Shown piece by piece: positions 45,354-53,708 of a DNA stretch of 64,000 nt. The DNA is taken from the NCBI GenBank assembly GCA_024232355.1, contig JAAEPW010000972.1, forward strand, positions 1 to 64,000, given 5' to 3'. The stretch is from Chloroflexota bacterium (GTDB lineage Bacteria; Chloroflexota; Anaerolineae; B4-G1). How positions within the stretch are numbered: position 1 is the first letter of the stretch; each line of letters begins with the position of its first letter. The translations under genes and the position numbers were made by a program. The notes beneath the pieces were generated by a model. It ran no database searches, was not told where the DNA came from, and saw only the letters and a list, made by a program, of their open reading frames with translations.

Positions 45354-46118
45354 CTACGGTACAAGTTTTTTGACAGTCTCGCCTGGCACCCACCCTTGAA
45401 GGTCGCCAGGAAGGGCGATACGCGCCCAATCATCTCGCTGTTCCAATACACGGACCTCGGCCCCAGTATGCAGCGAGAACTCGGCCAGATAATCCGTGCC
45501 AGGCCCGCTACGTACCTCTACGCTCTGCGCTACAACAACGGCTGCAGCACTGCCACGCATTTCGGACACGCGAATGCCCACTGACAGCATTCCCAAGACC
45601 AGCAACACGGCAACCACTGCGGCGACATAATACAAACCTTGTCGCCCGCGCGGCCAGAGAATTGTTAGTACAACCAGTATGCATAGTAACACCCACAACC
45701 CCAATGTGATGGCAGAAGCCTCATCCAGCGTCGTCCACTCGATCAACACGCGCTGCACAAACGACACCAACACACCACCGTCATCAGTCTCCAAGCGGTC
45801 GGTGGTCTGAGTACGGGCCAGTTGCAAATTTGCGACCACATCCGAGTCACGGGGAAGCAGCACCTGTGCGCGGCGATAGTTTAGGATCGCGCGGCCCAAA
45901 TCGCCCGCTTTGAAATAGGCGTTGCCCAGATTATAGTAAAGCGTTCCATCCTGCACTCCGGCGTCCACCAGAGCTTGATACGCCGTGGCAGCCTCGACGA
46001 ACTGTCCTGTTTCGTAGAGTTGGTTGGCCTCTGCCATCTGCGCACCGGACGTTGTCTGGGGAGCGCAAGCAAATAGTCCTACCAACAAGAGTATAAGAAT
46101 CACCAATCGTTTTGACAT
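45354..46118 (-). CDS. TPR and SH3 domain lipoprotein, BatE-like
   Basis: Protein of 254 residues. ATG at 46118 opens a lipoprotein signal (VGLFAC lipobox); upstream codons derive from repeat DNA and are rejected. TPR-type helices lie at about 25-110 (ANQLYETGQFVEAATAYQALV, then LYYNLGNAYFKAGDLGRAI). Two membrane helices follow (about 132-180), and a bacterial SH3 domain covers 195-254 (VEVRSGPGTDY, then VLEQRDDWARI). Bat operons usually contain such a BatE protein. It probably tethers the complex to the membrane and binds a wall or protein ligand with its SH3 domain. Confidence 0.82.
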   Translation of the reverse strand: MSKRLVILILLLVGLFACAPQTTSGAQMAEANQLYETGQFVEAATAYQALVDAGVQDGTLYYNLGNAYFKAGDLGRAILNYRRAQVLLPRDSDVVANLQLARTQTTDRLETDDGGVLVSFVQRVLIEWTTLDEASAITLGLWVLLCILVVLTILWPRGRQGLYYVAAVVAVLLVLGMLSVGIRVSEMRGSAAAVVVAQSVEVRSGPGTDYLAEFSLHTGAEVRVLEQRDDWARIALPGDLQGWVPGETVKKLVP

Positions 46119-46129
46119 GTTTATCAGGC

Positions 46130-46179
46130 GTGAAACGTGAAACGTGAAACGTGAGGTGTGATAGTCACGTTTCACGTTT
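46130..46179. repeat. GTGAAAC heptamer array forming a 15-bp hairpin
   Basis: Three exact GTGAAAC units (46130-46150) and two diverged ones run in tandem. AAACGTGAAACGTGA (46140-46154) then pairs perfectly with 46165-46179. The array reaches into the stop codon of the DUF4340 gene, so it both ends that gene and separates it from the next. Confidence 0.75.
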
Positions 46180-47135
46180 TACTCTCCCTCTGAAGCAGGT
46201 GCAGGCGGTGCTTCAATAAAGTCAGCCCGCGCATTCTGTACCAGGCTCTGCACACCGTACTCGGAAACCCGCACGTAATAAGGTGACTCGGACGAGATGA
46301 CGACATAACTACTGTCATCAGGGTCTCGAGTCCCCACTTGTAGCGTAAAGGTCTTGGCAACTGTCTCGACTGTAGCTACGGCGTTGGGTGCGTCCATCCC
46401 GTAGGCGACCTGCTCTTCTTTGCCCAGAGGAGCAGTTATATTGAGTGTAGATGCCTGCCGGATCGCTGTGGTGACTTGAGTCTCGGCCAGAGTCTCATCC
46501 TCGGCCAGTCCATCCATCGTCCAGTTGCCTTGTTCGTCCTTGGTGAACACAAACACACCGTTGGCGTTCTCCAGCGTCATCTTGGTGATGTCGGCCTGTG
46601 GGACATTCAGGTATGCCGTGTCGATCCACGAATTGGCCGTGGCATTCATATCCCAGGCTGTGAGATCGCTGGTCTGGTACGTCTCGCTCTGCCGATCCAC
46701 GCGAAAGTGCGTCGCGCCATAGCTAGGCGAGGAACCAAGATATAGAGTGTGTTGCTCGCCGCCGTCTGTCTCGAACTCGACGCGGCGCGCAAAATCGTCC
46801 GGCGCGACCTGGAGCCGTTTATGACTGGCATCGGTGCGTGTCACCAGACGACCGGTGGTCAGTCCCGCGATTTTTTCTAGCACAGGAATGATTTTGTCTT
46901 CTTGGACAGGATAATCGTCGGCATCGGGCAACACCCAGTTGCCGGTCACCTGCCGTAACGTAATACTGTTGCCATCGGCATCCGTGATGATCAAGGCGAC
47001 GATGCCGCTGTCTTCCAAATCGGGAAAGAGCGGTTCGCTCCCCACAGCAGCCGACGATTTCGGCCAAAAGACAATGACACTCAGGATGATCTGTACGACC
47101 AGAACGCCGATTAGAATTTGATTATGTCGTTTCAT
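46179..47135 (-). CDS. DUF4340 domain protein
   Basis: Exported or anchored protein of 318 residues with one N-terminal helix (about 5-24) and a DUF4340 region from about 45 to 300. Repeated beta-strand units have the pattern RVEFETDGGEQHTLYLG and VFTKDEQGNWTMDG. DUF4340 proteins accompany GldG-like ABC auxiliary proteins in many phyla and are of unknown function. Here it follows the GldF-GldG fusion by 17 nt. GAGGG precedes the ATG. It presumably forms the outer part of the same transporter-like complex. Confidence 0.88.
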   Translation of the reverse strand: MKRHNQILIGVLVVQIILSVIVFWPKSSAAVGSEPLFPDLEDSGIVALIITDADGNSITLRQVTGNWVLPDADDYPVQEDKIIPVLEKIAGLTTGRLVTRTDASHKRLQVAPDDFARRVEFETDGGEQHTLYLGSSPSYGATHFRVDRQSETYQTSDLTAWDMNATANSWIDTAYLNVPQADITKMTLENANGVFVFTKDEQGNWTMDGLAEDETLAETQVTTAIRQASTLNITAPLGKEEQVAYGMDAPNAVATVETVAKTFTLQVGTRDPDDSSYVVISSESPYYVRVSEYGVQSLVQNARADFIEAPPAPASEGE

Positions 47136-47152
47136 AGTTCCCTCTCAGATCA

Positions 47153-50029
47153 CTATTTTTCTAAAAGCATAGGTTGCTCGTTCTTACGCCAGGTGTTCCA
47201 CACCACGCCAATGATGACGATCGCTACCAGGGCCACGATATAGTTCGCGCTCTCCCAGAAGGACTGTTCGCTCTCGGTCAGTGGGTTGAGTACCCGGGCA
47301 TAGGTCCCGCGCGAGCGAATGTCGAGCAAGTCCAAGTCCTCGGTGGACCAGGCGACGCCGTTCTGCACCAGCTTGAGGCTGTTGAGATAACGGTCCAACG
47401 TGAGGTTAGCCGAAATGTCAAAGACAACGTCATCCAAAAACTCGGCGCTGCCGATGACGATCAGCCGTGAAGTCTCCGGTGAGGTCTCGATAGTCGGCAT
47501 TGGTTCCTGGGCCACCTCGGCGTCGGCGGGCTGTTCTGTCCCATCGGGAAAGGCATCCTCGCCAAAGGGAGATGGTTTACCCTTGAAGAAACTGTCAAAG
47601 GAACCATGGACAGAAACAGCCAACGTATGGGATTTGAGATCGTCCCCGACAGGGAAACCCAGGTTCGGGTAGAGATCAAAGTCGGGCTGGATATTGATCT
47701 CGGTCTGAATCCAAGAGCCAGGAGTGGATTGGAGCAGCGTCGTCACCTCCCGCTCGGCGTTCTTTGCCTCATCAATCGTGATGGGCGATACCCAGTTAAG
47801 GGTCACGGCGGGCAAGTTGGAGACGATGGGGCTTTCGGCCGTCATTCCCTCGGTTCGAACGTCTACAAAGAAGGGGTAGTCCAGTGCCTGGAACTCTTGC
47901 ACCTGGATGCCACCCACGTCCCGGACGGTCGGGACGGGGAACGCCTCATTCTGTGGATCCATCACCAGCGATTCCTCGACCTGGATACCGTAACTGGACA
48001 ACATTTCGCGCAGGTTGCCGTCCAGAGGCTTCATCCCCAGCCCACCGGCGAATTGATCCATCGTAATACCATAGTTTCCGGCGGCCACGATCACCGCCCC
48101 ACCCCGCATCAAGTATTGGTCGATGGTAAAGCGTTCTTTGTCGGTTAGTCCTTGGGGAGCGACGATCACCAGCACGTCCACATCCGCCGGGACTCGGCCG
48201 GTGCCCAAGTCCACGTTGCGGACTTCGTACTCTTGGCGCAAAGCCTCGCCGATCTGCTGCCAACTGGACAGCGGCTGCTGCATCTGCCCAAACATATCCT
48301 GTGTTGGGACCGCCGGGGGTGTCCACAGGCCCACCACCTGGAGAAAGCCAGGCGCGGATCGCTTGAGGGCCGATTCGATGGCCGTGCGTACGTCGGCCTC
48401 GCTCAGTTCGCCAGAGGGGTAGACCAACTGGATCTGGTCGCCAACCTGGAGGACCAGGTGAAAATAATAAGTTTCGTTCGAAAAGATCGAGACGGCATAA
48501 GGTTGCAGGCCATAGGTATCGTACAGTTGCTGCCGTGTGATGGGAGTACCGGGCGCGTCGGGATCGATCACTCGATACGTAAACTTGCCTGCGGATTCGG
48601 AAGCAATTTCTTGCCCCACCTTTTCGACGGTCTCTGGAACATCGACCATCCACTCGGGCAGTGTGTCGCGGGTCATGAATACCGTCAGTTCGGCAGGGTT
48701 TTCCAGCGCGGCCAGCACCGACTCGACGCTCTGGAAACCATAGATCACTTTTTTGACCGAGCTGGTCAGGTCGTATTCCAGGTTGCGCAGACGCACGTTC
48801 ACTTCGTCCCGGCCCGCCTCAACCTCGATGATGTCGCCAAAGCCGAGCACCACGTTCTGGTCGCCGTAGCGGATCAGGATGTCAAAGTACGAGTTGATGA
48901 TCGAGGTCTCATAGCGCCCGGCTATTTGAAACGGCATTGGCTGAATCCCGTATACCTGGTTGGCCTCAGCCTCCTTGTCGGGGTCCGTGACCGGGTCCAA
49001 GATATCGAGTTCCACCATACCACCCGAGGCGATCTCGTACTCTTCCAACATATCACGGATGCGGGGAACCAGCGGCGAGAGCAGTGGGTGGGTCTTTTCG
49101 CTAAAATAGCCCCGGATCAGCAAGGGTTCCTGCAAATTGTTCAATAGGTCGCGGGTGGTTTGAGAGAGACTGTACTCTCGTTGCTGTGTGAGGTCCAGGC
49201 GCAGTCCGCGCAGTGGGAAAACCCAGACGTTGAGCAGCGCCAGGTTCAGCACCACCAGGACGGTAGTGAGGATGGTGCCGTAGCGATGAGGCCGCGTGTG
49301 CTCGCCGGTGCTCCATCGCTTGCTGTCCAGCACCATCACGTTGAGCGCCAAGAAAATTCCCGTCAGCGAGAGATAGTAGAGCAGATCGCGCAGGTCGACA
49401 ACACCGCGCTGGATACTCTCAAAGCGGCTGCCCGATCCGATGGCACGCATGATCTCGCCGACAGTGTCGCCAAAGAAATCGATCACGCCGCTGGAACCGA
49501 CCATGTAAAAGATGCCGCACAACAGCACAGTCAGGATGAGGGCAACGATCTGGTTATCGGTGCGCGAAGAGACGAACAACCCGATGGCCGTATAGGCGGC
49601 TGCCAACAACACCGCAGCCAGATAGCCACCAAAGACCGGCCCCCAATCCAGATTCCCCAACATGCTGACGGTGATGGGCAAAAAGATCGTCAGTGCTAGC
49701 GCAGCGGCAACCAGCGCCATCACAGCCAGGAACTTGCCCAAGACCAGGTGTATGGTAGAGACGGGCAATGTGAGCAATACTTCTAATGTGCCAGAGCGCT
49801 GTTCCTCGCTCCACTGGCGCATCGTCAGTGCCGCGACCAAAAATAGCATCAGCAATGGCATCCGGCGGAACAGAGGCCGGATGTCGGCGATGCCCCGGGC
49901 AAAGAAGGTGTCTACCCAAAAGAAGGAGAACAACGTCACTGCCAGAAACACGCCCACAAAGATGAGGGCCATTGGCGAACCGAAATAGCCTTCCAGTTCT
50001 TTTCGTGTGATAGAGAGTGATTGTTTCAT
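47153..50029 (-). CDS. GldF-GldG-type fusion: ABC-2 permease plus auxiliary domain
   Basis: Protein of 958 residues that joins two usually separate subunits. Residues of about 1-235 are an ABC-2 type permease with six helices. A seventh helix (about 252-275) leads into a GldG/ABC_transp_aux domain (about 285-900), with QQREYSLSQTTRDLL at its start and a periplasmic Rossmann-like core. A final helix lies at about 928-948. GldFG with the ATPase GldA forms an ABC complex essential for gliding in Bacteroidetes; relatives outside gliding bacteria have unknown substrates. The ATPase lies directly upstream and DUF4340 downstream, so a complete complex is encoded. Confidence 0.9.
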   Translation of the reverse strand: MKQSLSITRKELEGYFGSPMALIFVGVFLAVTLFSFFWVDTFFARGIADIRPLFRRMPLLMLFLVAALTMRQWSEEQRSGTLEVLLTLPVSTIHLVLGKFLAVMALVAAALALTIFLPITVSMLGNLDWGPVFGGYLAAVLLAAAYTAIGLFVSSRTDNQIVALILTVLLCGIFYMVGSSGVIDFFGDTVGEIMRAIGSGSRFESIQRGVVDLRDLLYYLSLTGIFLALNVMVLDSKRWSTGEHTRPHRYGTILTTVLVVLNLALLNVWVFPLRGLRLDLTQQREYSLSQTTRDLLNNLQEPLLIRGYFSEKTHPLLSPLVPRIRDMLEEYEIASGGMVELDILDPVTDPDKEAEANQVYGIQPMPFQIAGRYETSIINSYFDILIRYGDQNVVLGFGDIIEVEAGRDEVNVRLRNLEYDLTSSVKKVIYGFQSVESVLAALENPAELTVFMTRDTLPEWMVDVPETVEKVGQEIASESAGKFTYRVIDPDAPGTPITRQQLYDTYGLQPYAVSIFSNETYYFHLVLQVGDQIQLVYPSGELSEADVRTAIESALKRSAPGFLQVVGLWTPPAVPTQDMFGQMQQPLSSWQQIGEALRQEYEVRNVDLGTGRVPADVDVLVIVAPQGLTDKERFTIDQYLMRGGAVIVAAGNYGITMDQFAGGLGMKPLDGNLREMLSSYGIQVEESLVMDPQNEAFPVPTVRDVGGIQVQEFQALDYPFFVDVRTEGMTAESPIVSNLPAVTLNWVSPITIDEAKNAEREVTTLLQSTPGSWIQTEINIQPDFDLYPNLGFPVGDDLKSHTLAVSVHGSFDSFFKGKPSPFGEDAFPDGTEQPADAEVAQEPMPTIETSPETSRLIVIGSAEFLDDVVFDISANLTLDRYLNSLKLVQNGVAWSTEDLDLLDIRSRGTYARVLNPLTESEQSFWESANYIVALVAIVIIGVVWNTWRKNEQPMLLEK

Positions 50030-50043
50030 TGTTGTACCTCGTC

Positions 50044-50091
50044 AGAAACCGGGTTTTTGTGCAACCTACGGTTGCCCTAAACCTGGTTTCT
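50044..50091. repeat. AGAAACC palindromic repeat between ABC genes
   Basis: AGAAACC (50044-50050) pairs with GGTTTCT (50085-50091), then GGTTT with AAACC, and GCAACC (50061-50066) with GGTTGC (50070-50075). Together they form a long hairpin with internal loops. It fills most of the gap between ATPase and permease genes and shares its ends with the copy inside iorA. Confidence 0.65.
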
Positions 50092-50092
50092 C

Positions 50093-51019
50093 CTATGCTG
50101 CCGTCGCCAATTCGTTAAAGACGGTTTCCAGGGTACGGGCGTCCCGCCGCAGTTCGCGCAGCGGCCAGTCTTCTTGACGCGCCAGGTTGTAAATCGCCGG
50201 GCACAGGTCTACCTCATCAGTGCTCTTACCCAAGACACGGTAAGCTGGGTGGCCTTCGGAGGTCTTGCCGCGCTCAACGCCACGCACGCCGCGCAAGTTG
50301 CGGAGCGCGCCTTCCGCGCCGCCCTGTGCTTTTTCCAGGACCAGAATCGCATCCGACGTGGCGGCCAACTCGGAGAGACGTGCGTCGGCCTTGATCTCGC
50401 CGTTCATCAGGATGATGGCCCGGTCACAGAGCGCTTCCACCTCAGAGAGGATGTGCGTCGAAAAGAGAATTGTGCTGTGCTCCGCCAGACGGCGGATCAA
50501 GCCGCGGATTTGGACAATCTGGGTGGGGTCCAGGCCAATGGTCGGCTCGTCCAGGATCAAAAGCTGCGGTTGATGGATGATGGCCTGGGCCACCCCCACG
50601 CGCTGGCGAAACCCCTTGCTCAATTGGCCGATGGGACGCACCAGGTGCTCGTCCAGGCCGGTGGCATAGACGGCGTCCGAAATCCGAGCCAGGTGCTCGT
50701 CCTCAGGAATCTGGCGTAACTCGGCCATCATCTTGAGGTATTTCTGTACCGATAGCTCCGGGTAAAGGGGCGCACTCTCCGGCAAGTAGCCGATCTGCGC
50801 CTGCACCTCGCGGGTGTGCGTCAGCACGTCCATATCGTTCACGGTGACAGTGCCGTCGTCTGGGTGCAGGTAGCCGGTCAGAATCTTGATAGTGGTCGTC
50901 TTGCCGGCACCGTTGGGGCCGAGCAGCCCGACGATCTCTCCCGGTGCGATGTGAAAGGTGACCCCGCGTAACGCTTCGATGGGGCCGTATGATTTGGATA
51001 GGTTGTTGGCGTCAATCAT
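50093..51019 (-). CDS. ABC transporter ATP-binding protein, GldA-like
   Basis: ATPase of 308 residues with Walker A (GPNGAGKTTTIKIL), Q-loop region (QIGYLPESAPLYP), signature (LSKGFRQRVGVAQAI), Walker B (LLILDEPTIGLDP) and the H-loop (STHIL). The C-terminal 80 residues are an accessory domain common in ABC-2 drug- or GldA-type ATPases. It powers the fused permease encoded next downstream. The start lies 20 nt after the BatD gene stop, so the Bat and Gld parts are read together. Confidence 0.93.
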   Translation of the reverse strand: MIDANNLSKSYGPIEALRGVTFHIAPGEIVGLLGPNGAGKTTTIKILTGYLHPDDGTVTVNDMDVLTHTREVQAQIGYLPESAPLYPELSVQKYLKMMAELRQIPEDEHLARISDAVYATGLDEHLVRPIGQLSKGFRQRVGVAQAIIHQPQLLILDEPTIGLDPTQIVQIRGLIRRLAEHSTILFSTHILSEVEALCDRAIILMNGEIKADARLSELAATSDAILVLEKAQGGAEGALRNLRGVRGVERGKTSEGHPAYRVLGKSTDEVDLCPAIYNLARQEDWPLRELRRDARTLETVFNELATAA

Positions 51020-51039
51020 AAACTCTTTCTCCTGACAAA

Positions 51040-52863
51040 TTATGTGATTCCTTCCTCCAGTTGTGTGATGACTTTCTCAGCTTCTTGGATCAGATCGTTC
51101 ACGTCACGCCCCGCGGCTACAGGAGCGAAACGGCCCGAATCAGCCCAATCGAGGCACGTCAGCAAGCGATCCACTTGATCCTCCAAGACAGAGGATGCAG
51201 ACAGTGTCTGTTGGATCGCATCACGGGTGAGGCCCGCCGCGGGCAGATTGAATTTGTCACCCAGGTAAGCGGTAATGGCTCGAGCGACGGCGGCGTAGGC
51301 AGCATCCTGATCGGATTCGAGCAACTTGCGGGCCTCGACGAGCCTTTTGCGAGCTTGGCTCCTGGCACGTTGGGCGCGGGCGTAGGCGACGTTGTGTGCC
51401 AGGTGATGACGCCGCCGGTCCCACAGCCAGGTGCCGACCACGGCCAACAGCGGCATCGCCCAACCTGCCCAATAGAGCGGCTGCGACAGCGGCGACGTGC
51501 GGTCAGTCACCAGCGCGGGCGGCGCGGGCTTGATGTGCCGGATGTCGCTCGCCAGCACGATCACTTCTTGTTTGCCGTTACCGGCAGAAATGACAACCGG
51601 GCCTGAATCCTGCGTCTCTCCCGGCGCGACTTGGACCACCTGCGGCGCTGTCTCTACGTGACGATACGCACCTTGTGCGGGATCAAAAAAGGCCAGGCTA
51701 AAGGGCGGGATGGTCAGCGCGCCATCGGTCTTTGGTACCAGCGGACGCTCGAACAGCTTGGTGCCCTGGATGCCGTCCCCCTCTTGCCCCACGTCCGTGG
51801 TGATTTGGGGATCATAGACACGCCAACCGGGCAGCACGTCCTCGGCACCTTCTGTGGGGTCCGGGAGCGCGCTCACGTTACCTACGCCGGACACGCGCAC
51901 GTAGAGCGTCACCGGCTCGTTGACGCGGCTCTCGGTCGGCTCGGTCCACGCCTCGATCTCAAACTGCCCCACGGCACCGGCAAAACCCTCCGGAGCGTCG
52001 ACGGGCAGCGGGCGAACGTCCACGGCGACGGCGTTAGTCGGCATCTCGATCCCCCGGTTGAAAAAGTCACCGGGGACCGACAGCGTCGCCGGGCCAATGG
52101 CGACCTCGCCTTGGGTAGTGGCGAACAGTGCACGGCGCACCTCGGTGACCAGGTATTCTCGACCGGCCACTTGCTGGTAGTATTGGTTGTTGGGCGATAG
52201 GTCATAGCCGATAAAGCCAGTGAATTCCGGCCAATTCAGTTGTGGCTGGTTAAAGAGGTTCACAGCCTGGTAAAAGCGGAAATAATAAATGATCTGCTGC
52301 CCGACCACCGGTGTGGAGTTATCCACGTCGGCCTCGACGTACAAGTCCTGCCCCGCAAGCTCTCCAGGAGCAGTGGTGTCGGCGGGCGTTTCTGGAGCAG
52401 GTTGTTGAGCCTGGGGCGCAGCACCCTGTGTCACCTCGATGGTGACGGGATCGGTCTGATAAGTCCGCCCTCCCATCTGAACGGGGATAGCGGGGATGGT
52501 CAGGGTGCCGATCTGGGTCGGCTGGAGCCGGTACGTAAAGACGACCTGAGACGTAGTTTTCCCATTGACGATACTAAACTGGCTGGACTGGCTGGTGCCG
52601 ACGACGGCAAAGCCCTCCAACGGGGGCAATTGCGGCTGGTTAGCGCCGCTAAAGGCCCCAGCCAGCGTCAATTGCAAAGTGAGGGTTTCATCGGTACTGA
52701 TGGTATTCCTGTTGACGGATGCAGTAAAAGTGATATCGTCTTGGGCGAGGGCCGGGCTAGCCAGTCCCAGCAATAAGCTCATCACACAGACCAACGCCAG
52801 AAAGCGTGAGATGTGAGACGTGATTCGTGATTTGTATTGCGTGATCTGTGTCGTGTGATTCAT
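51040..52863 (-). CDS. BatD family protein
   Basis: Protein of 607 residues with a signal peptide, a long extracytoplasmic region of about 430 residues of beta domains (ASVNRNTISTDETLTLQLTL at its start), and one helix (about 460-480). A cytoplasmic helical tail of about 120 residues follows. This matches BatD (oxygen tolerance) proteins. The start is uncertain: ATG at 52863 has no ribosome-binding site, and the first 20 codons are encoded by a 7-bp repeat array, so a later start such as the Met of MSLLLGLASPALAQ is possible. It is followed at 20 nt by the ABC ATPase gene. Confidence 0.85.
   Translation of the reverse strand: MNHTTQITQYKSRITSHISRFLALVCVMSLLLGLASPALAQDDITFTASVNRNTISTDETLTLQLTLAGAFSGANQPQLPPLEGFAVVGTSQSSQFSIVNGKTTSQVVFTYRLQPTQIGTLTIPAIPVQMGGRTYQTDPVTIEVTQGAAPQAQQPAPETPADTTAPGELAGQDLYVEADVDNSTPVVGQQIIYYFRFYQAVNLFNQPQLNWPEFTGFIGYDLSPNNQYYQQVAGREYLVTEVRRALFATTQGEVAIGPATLSVPGDFFNRGIEMPTNAVAVDVRPLPVDAPEGFAGAVGQFEIEAWTEPTESRVNEPVTLYVRVSGVGNVSALPDPTEGAEDVLPGWRVYDPQITTDVGQEGDGIQGTKLFERPLVPKTDGALTIPPFSLAFFDPAQGAYRHVETAPQVVQVAPGETQDSGPVVISAGNGKQEVIVLASDIRHIKPAPPALVTDRTSPLSQPLYWAGWAMPLLAVVGTWLWDRRRHHLAHNVAYARAQRARSQARKRLVEARKLLESDQDAAYAAVARAITAYLGDKFNLPAAGLTRDAIQQTLSASSVLEDQVDRLLTCLDWADSGRFAPVAAGRDVNDLIQEAEKVITQLEEGIT
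52802..52863. repeat. 7-bp phased repeat forming the start of the BatD gene
   Basis: Eight consecutive heptamers, most ending in GTG on the plus strand (52802-52857), give a degenerate unit nnnCGTG. On the minus strand they encode the polar N-region of the BatD signal peptide (HTTQITQYKSRITSHIS). Confidence 0.7.
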
Positions 52864-52948
52864 CGAATGACCAAGTTTTACTCTAATATCGAATGGTTGC
52901 GTCGCTGTTGTGGTTCTGTACGATTCCACAACGCTTTTTGTCCCTCGC

Positions 52949-53701
52949 CTACCAGTCTTGCTCTGGCGCCGATCCAGGCGCTTGATGGATCTCTTGCAAG
53001 CGCTCCTGGAGCGTTTGGCTTTCGTTGAGTAACGCTTGCAAGAGTTGGATCGCTTGTTCCTCTGTCATACCCTCAGAGCCCTCTTGAGGTTCACCAGAGG
53101 GCTCTGATGTTTCCTGCTGTTCTTCTTGACCCTCGGACGACTCGGGCTCTTGTTCTTGTTGTTGCTCGTCCTGCTGCTCTTGCTCTTGCTGCTCCTCCTG
53201 CTCGTCTTTGGATTGTTCGTCTTGTTCTTGCTGTTGCTCGTCTTGCTCTTGTTCTTGCTGTTGCTCTTCCAATTTCTGTAACGCCAACTCGAGGTTGTGC
53301 TTGGCGTCTAGATCGTCAGACTGAAACCGCAATGCCTCTTTATATGCCTCGATGGCCTGGGGCCACTGCTCGGCGTCAAAAAAGGCGTTACCCAGATTGT
53401 ACCACGCCTGGGCTGCCAATTCGGGATCGGCGGTCTTGAGCGCCTGGTCCGTTTGGGCCAGCGCGGCGTCGACCTGACTCATCCGATTGTAGGCGTTGGC
53501 GGCGTTATAGTATGGCTCCGCCAGGTCCGGTTCGTCCACCTGGGCCAGCCGGTATTCGGAGACAGCGTCGTCGTAGACATTCTCGTCAAAGTGCTCGTTG
53601 CCCGTTTCATTGTGACGGACCACGTCCGGTGCGCAGGCGGATAGCGCGATCAGGAAAATGGTCAGAAACGACAAAAGCCGTGATGCGCGATGCGTGTTCA
53701 T
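52949..53701 (-). CDS. TPR lipoprotein with Gln/Glu-rich coiled region, BatB/BatC-like
   Basis: Protein of 250 residues. A lipoprotein signal (IALSAC) covers 1-22. Three TPR units span about 28-140 (VYDDAVSEYRLAQ; AYNRMSQVDAALAQTDQAL; AWYNLGNAFFDAEQWPQAIEAYKEAL). An extreme Gln/Glu/Asp low-complexity stretch at about 145-215 would be helical or disordered. A short helical tail (EEQAIQLLQALLNE) follows. Similar TPR plus Gln/Glu-rich proteins occur in Bat operons next to BatD. The low-complexity tract may vary in length between strains. It lies between htpG (7 nt) and batD. Confidence 0.83.
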   Translation of the reverse strand: MNTHRASRLLSFLTIFLIALSACAPDVVRHNETGNEHFDENVYDDAVSEYRLAQVDEPDLAEPYYNAANAYNRMSQVDAALAQTDQALKTADPELAAQAWYNLGNAFFDAEQWPQAIEAYKEALRFQSDDLDAKHNLELALQKLEEQQQEQEQDEQQQEQDEQSKDEQEEQQEQEQQDEQQQEQEPESSEGQEEQQETSEPSGEPQEGSEGMTEEQAIQLLQALLNESQTLQERLQEIHQAPGSAPEQDW

Positions 53702-53708
53702 TCCGTGT

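Noticed and set aside
46130..46179. CRISPR-like array
   Set aside because: Units are 7 bp with no unique spacers and no cas genes are present.
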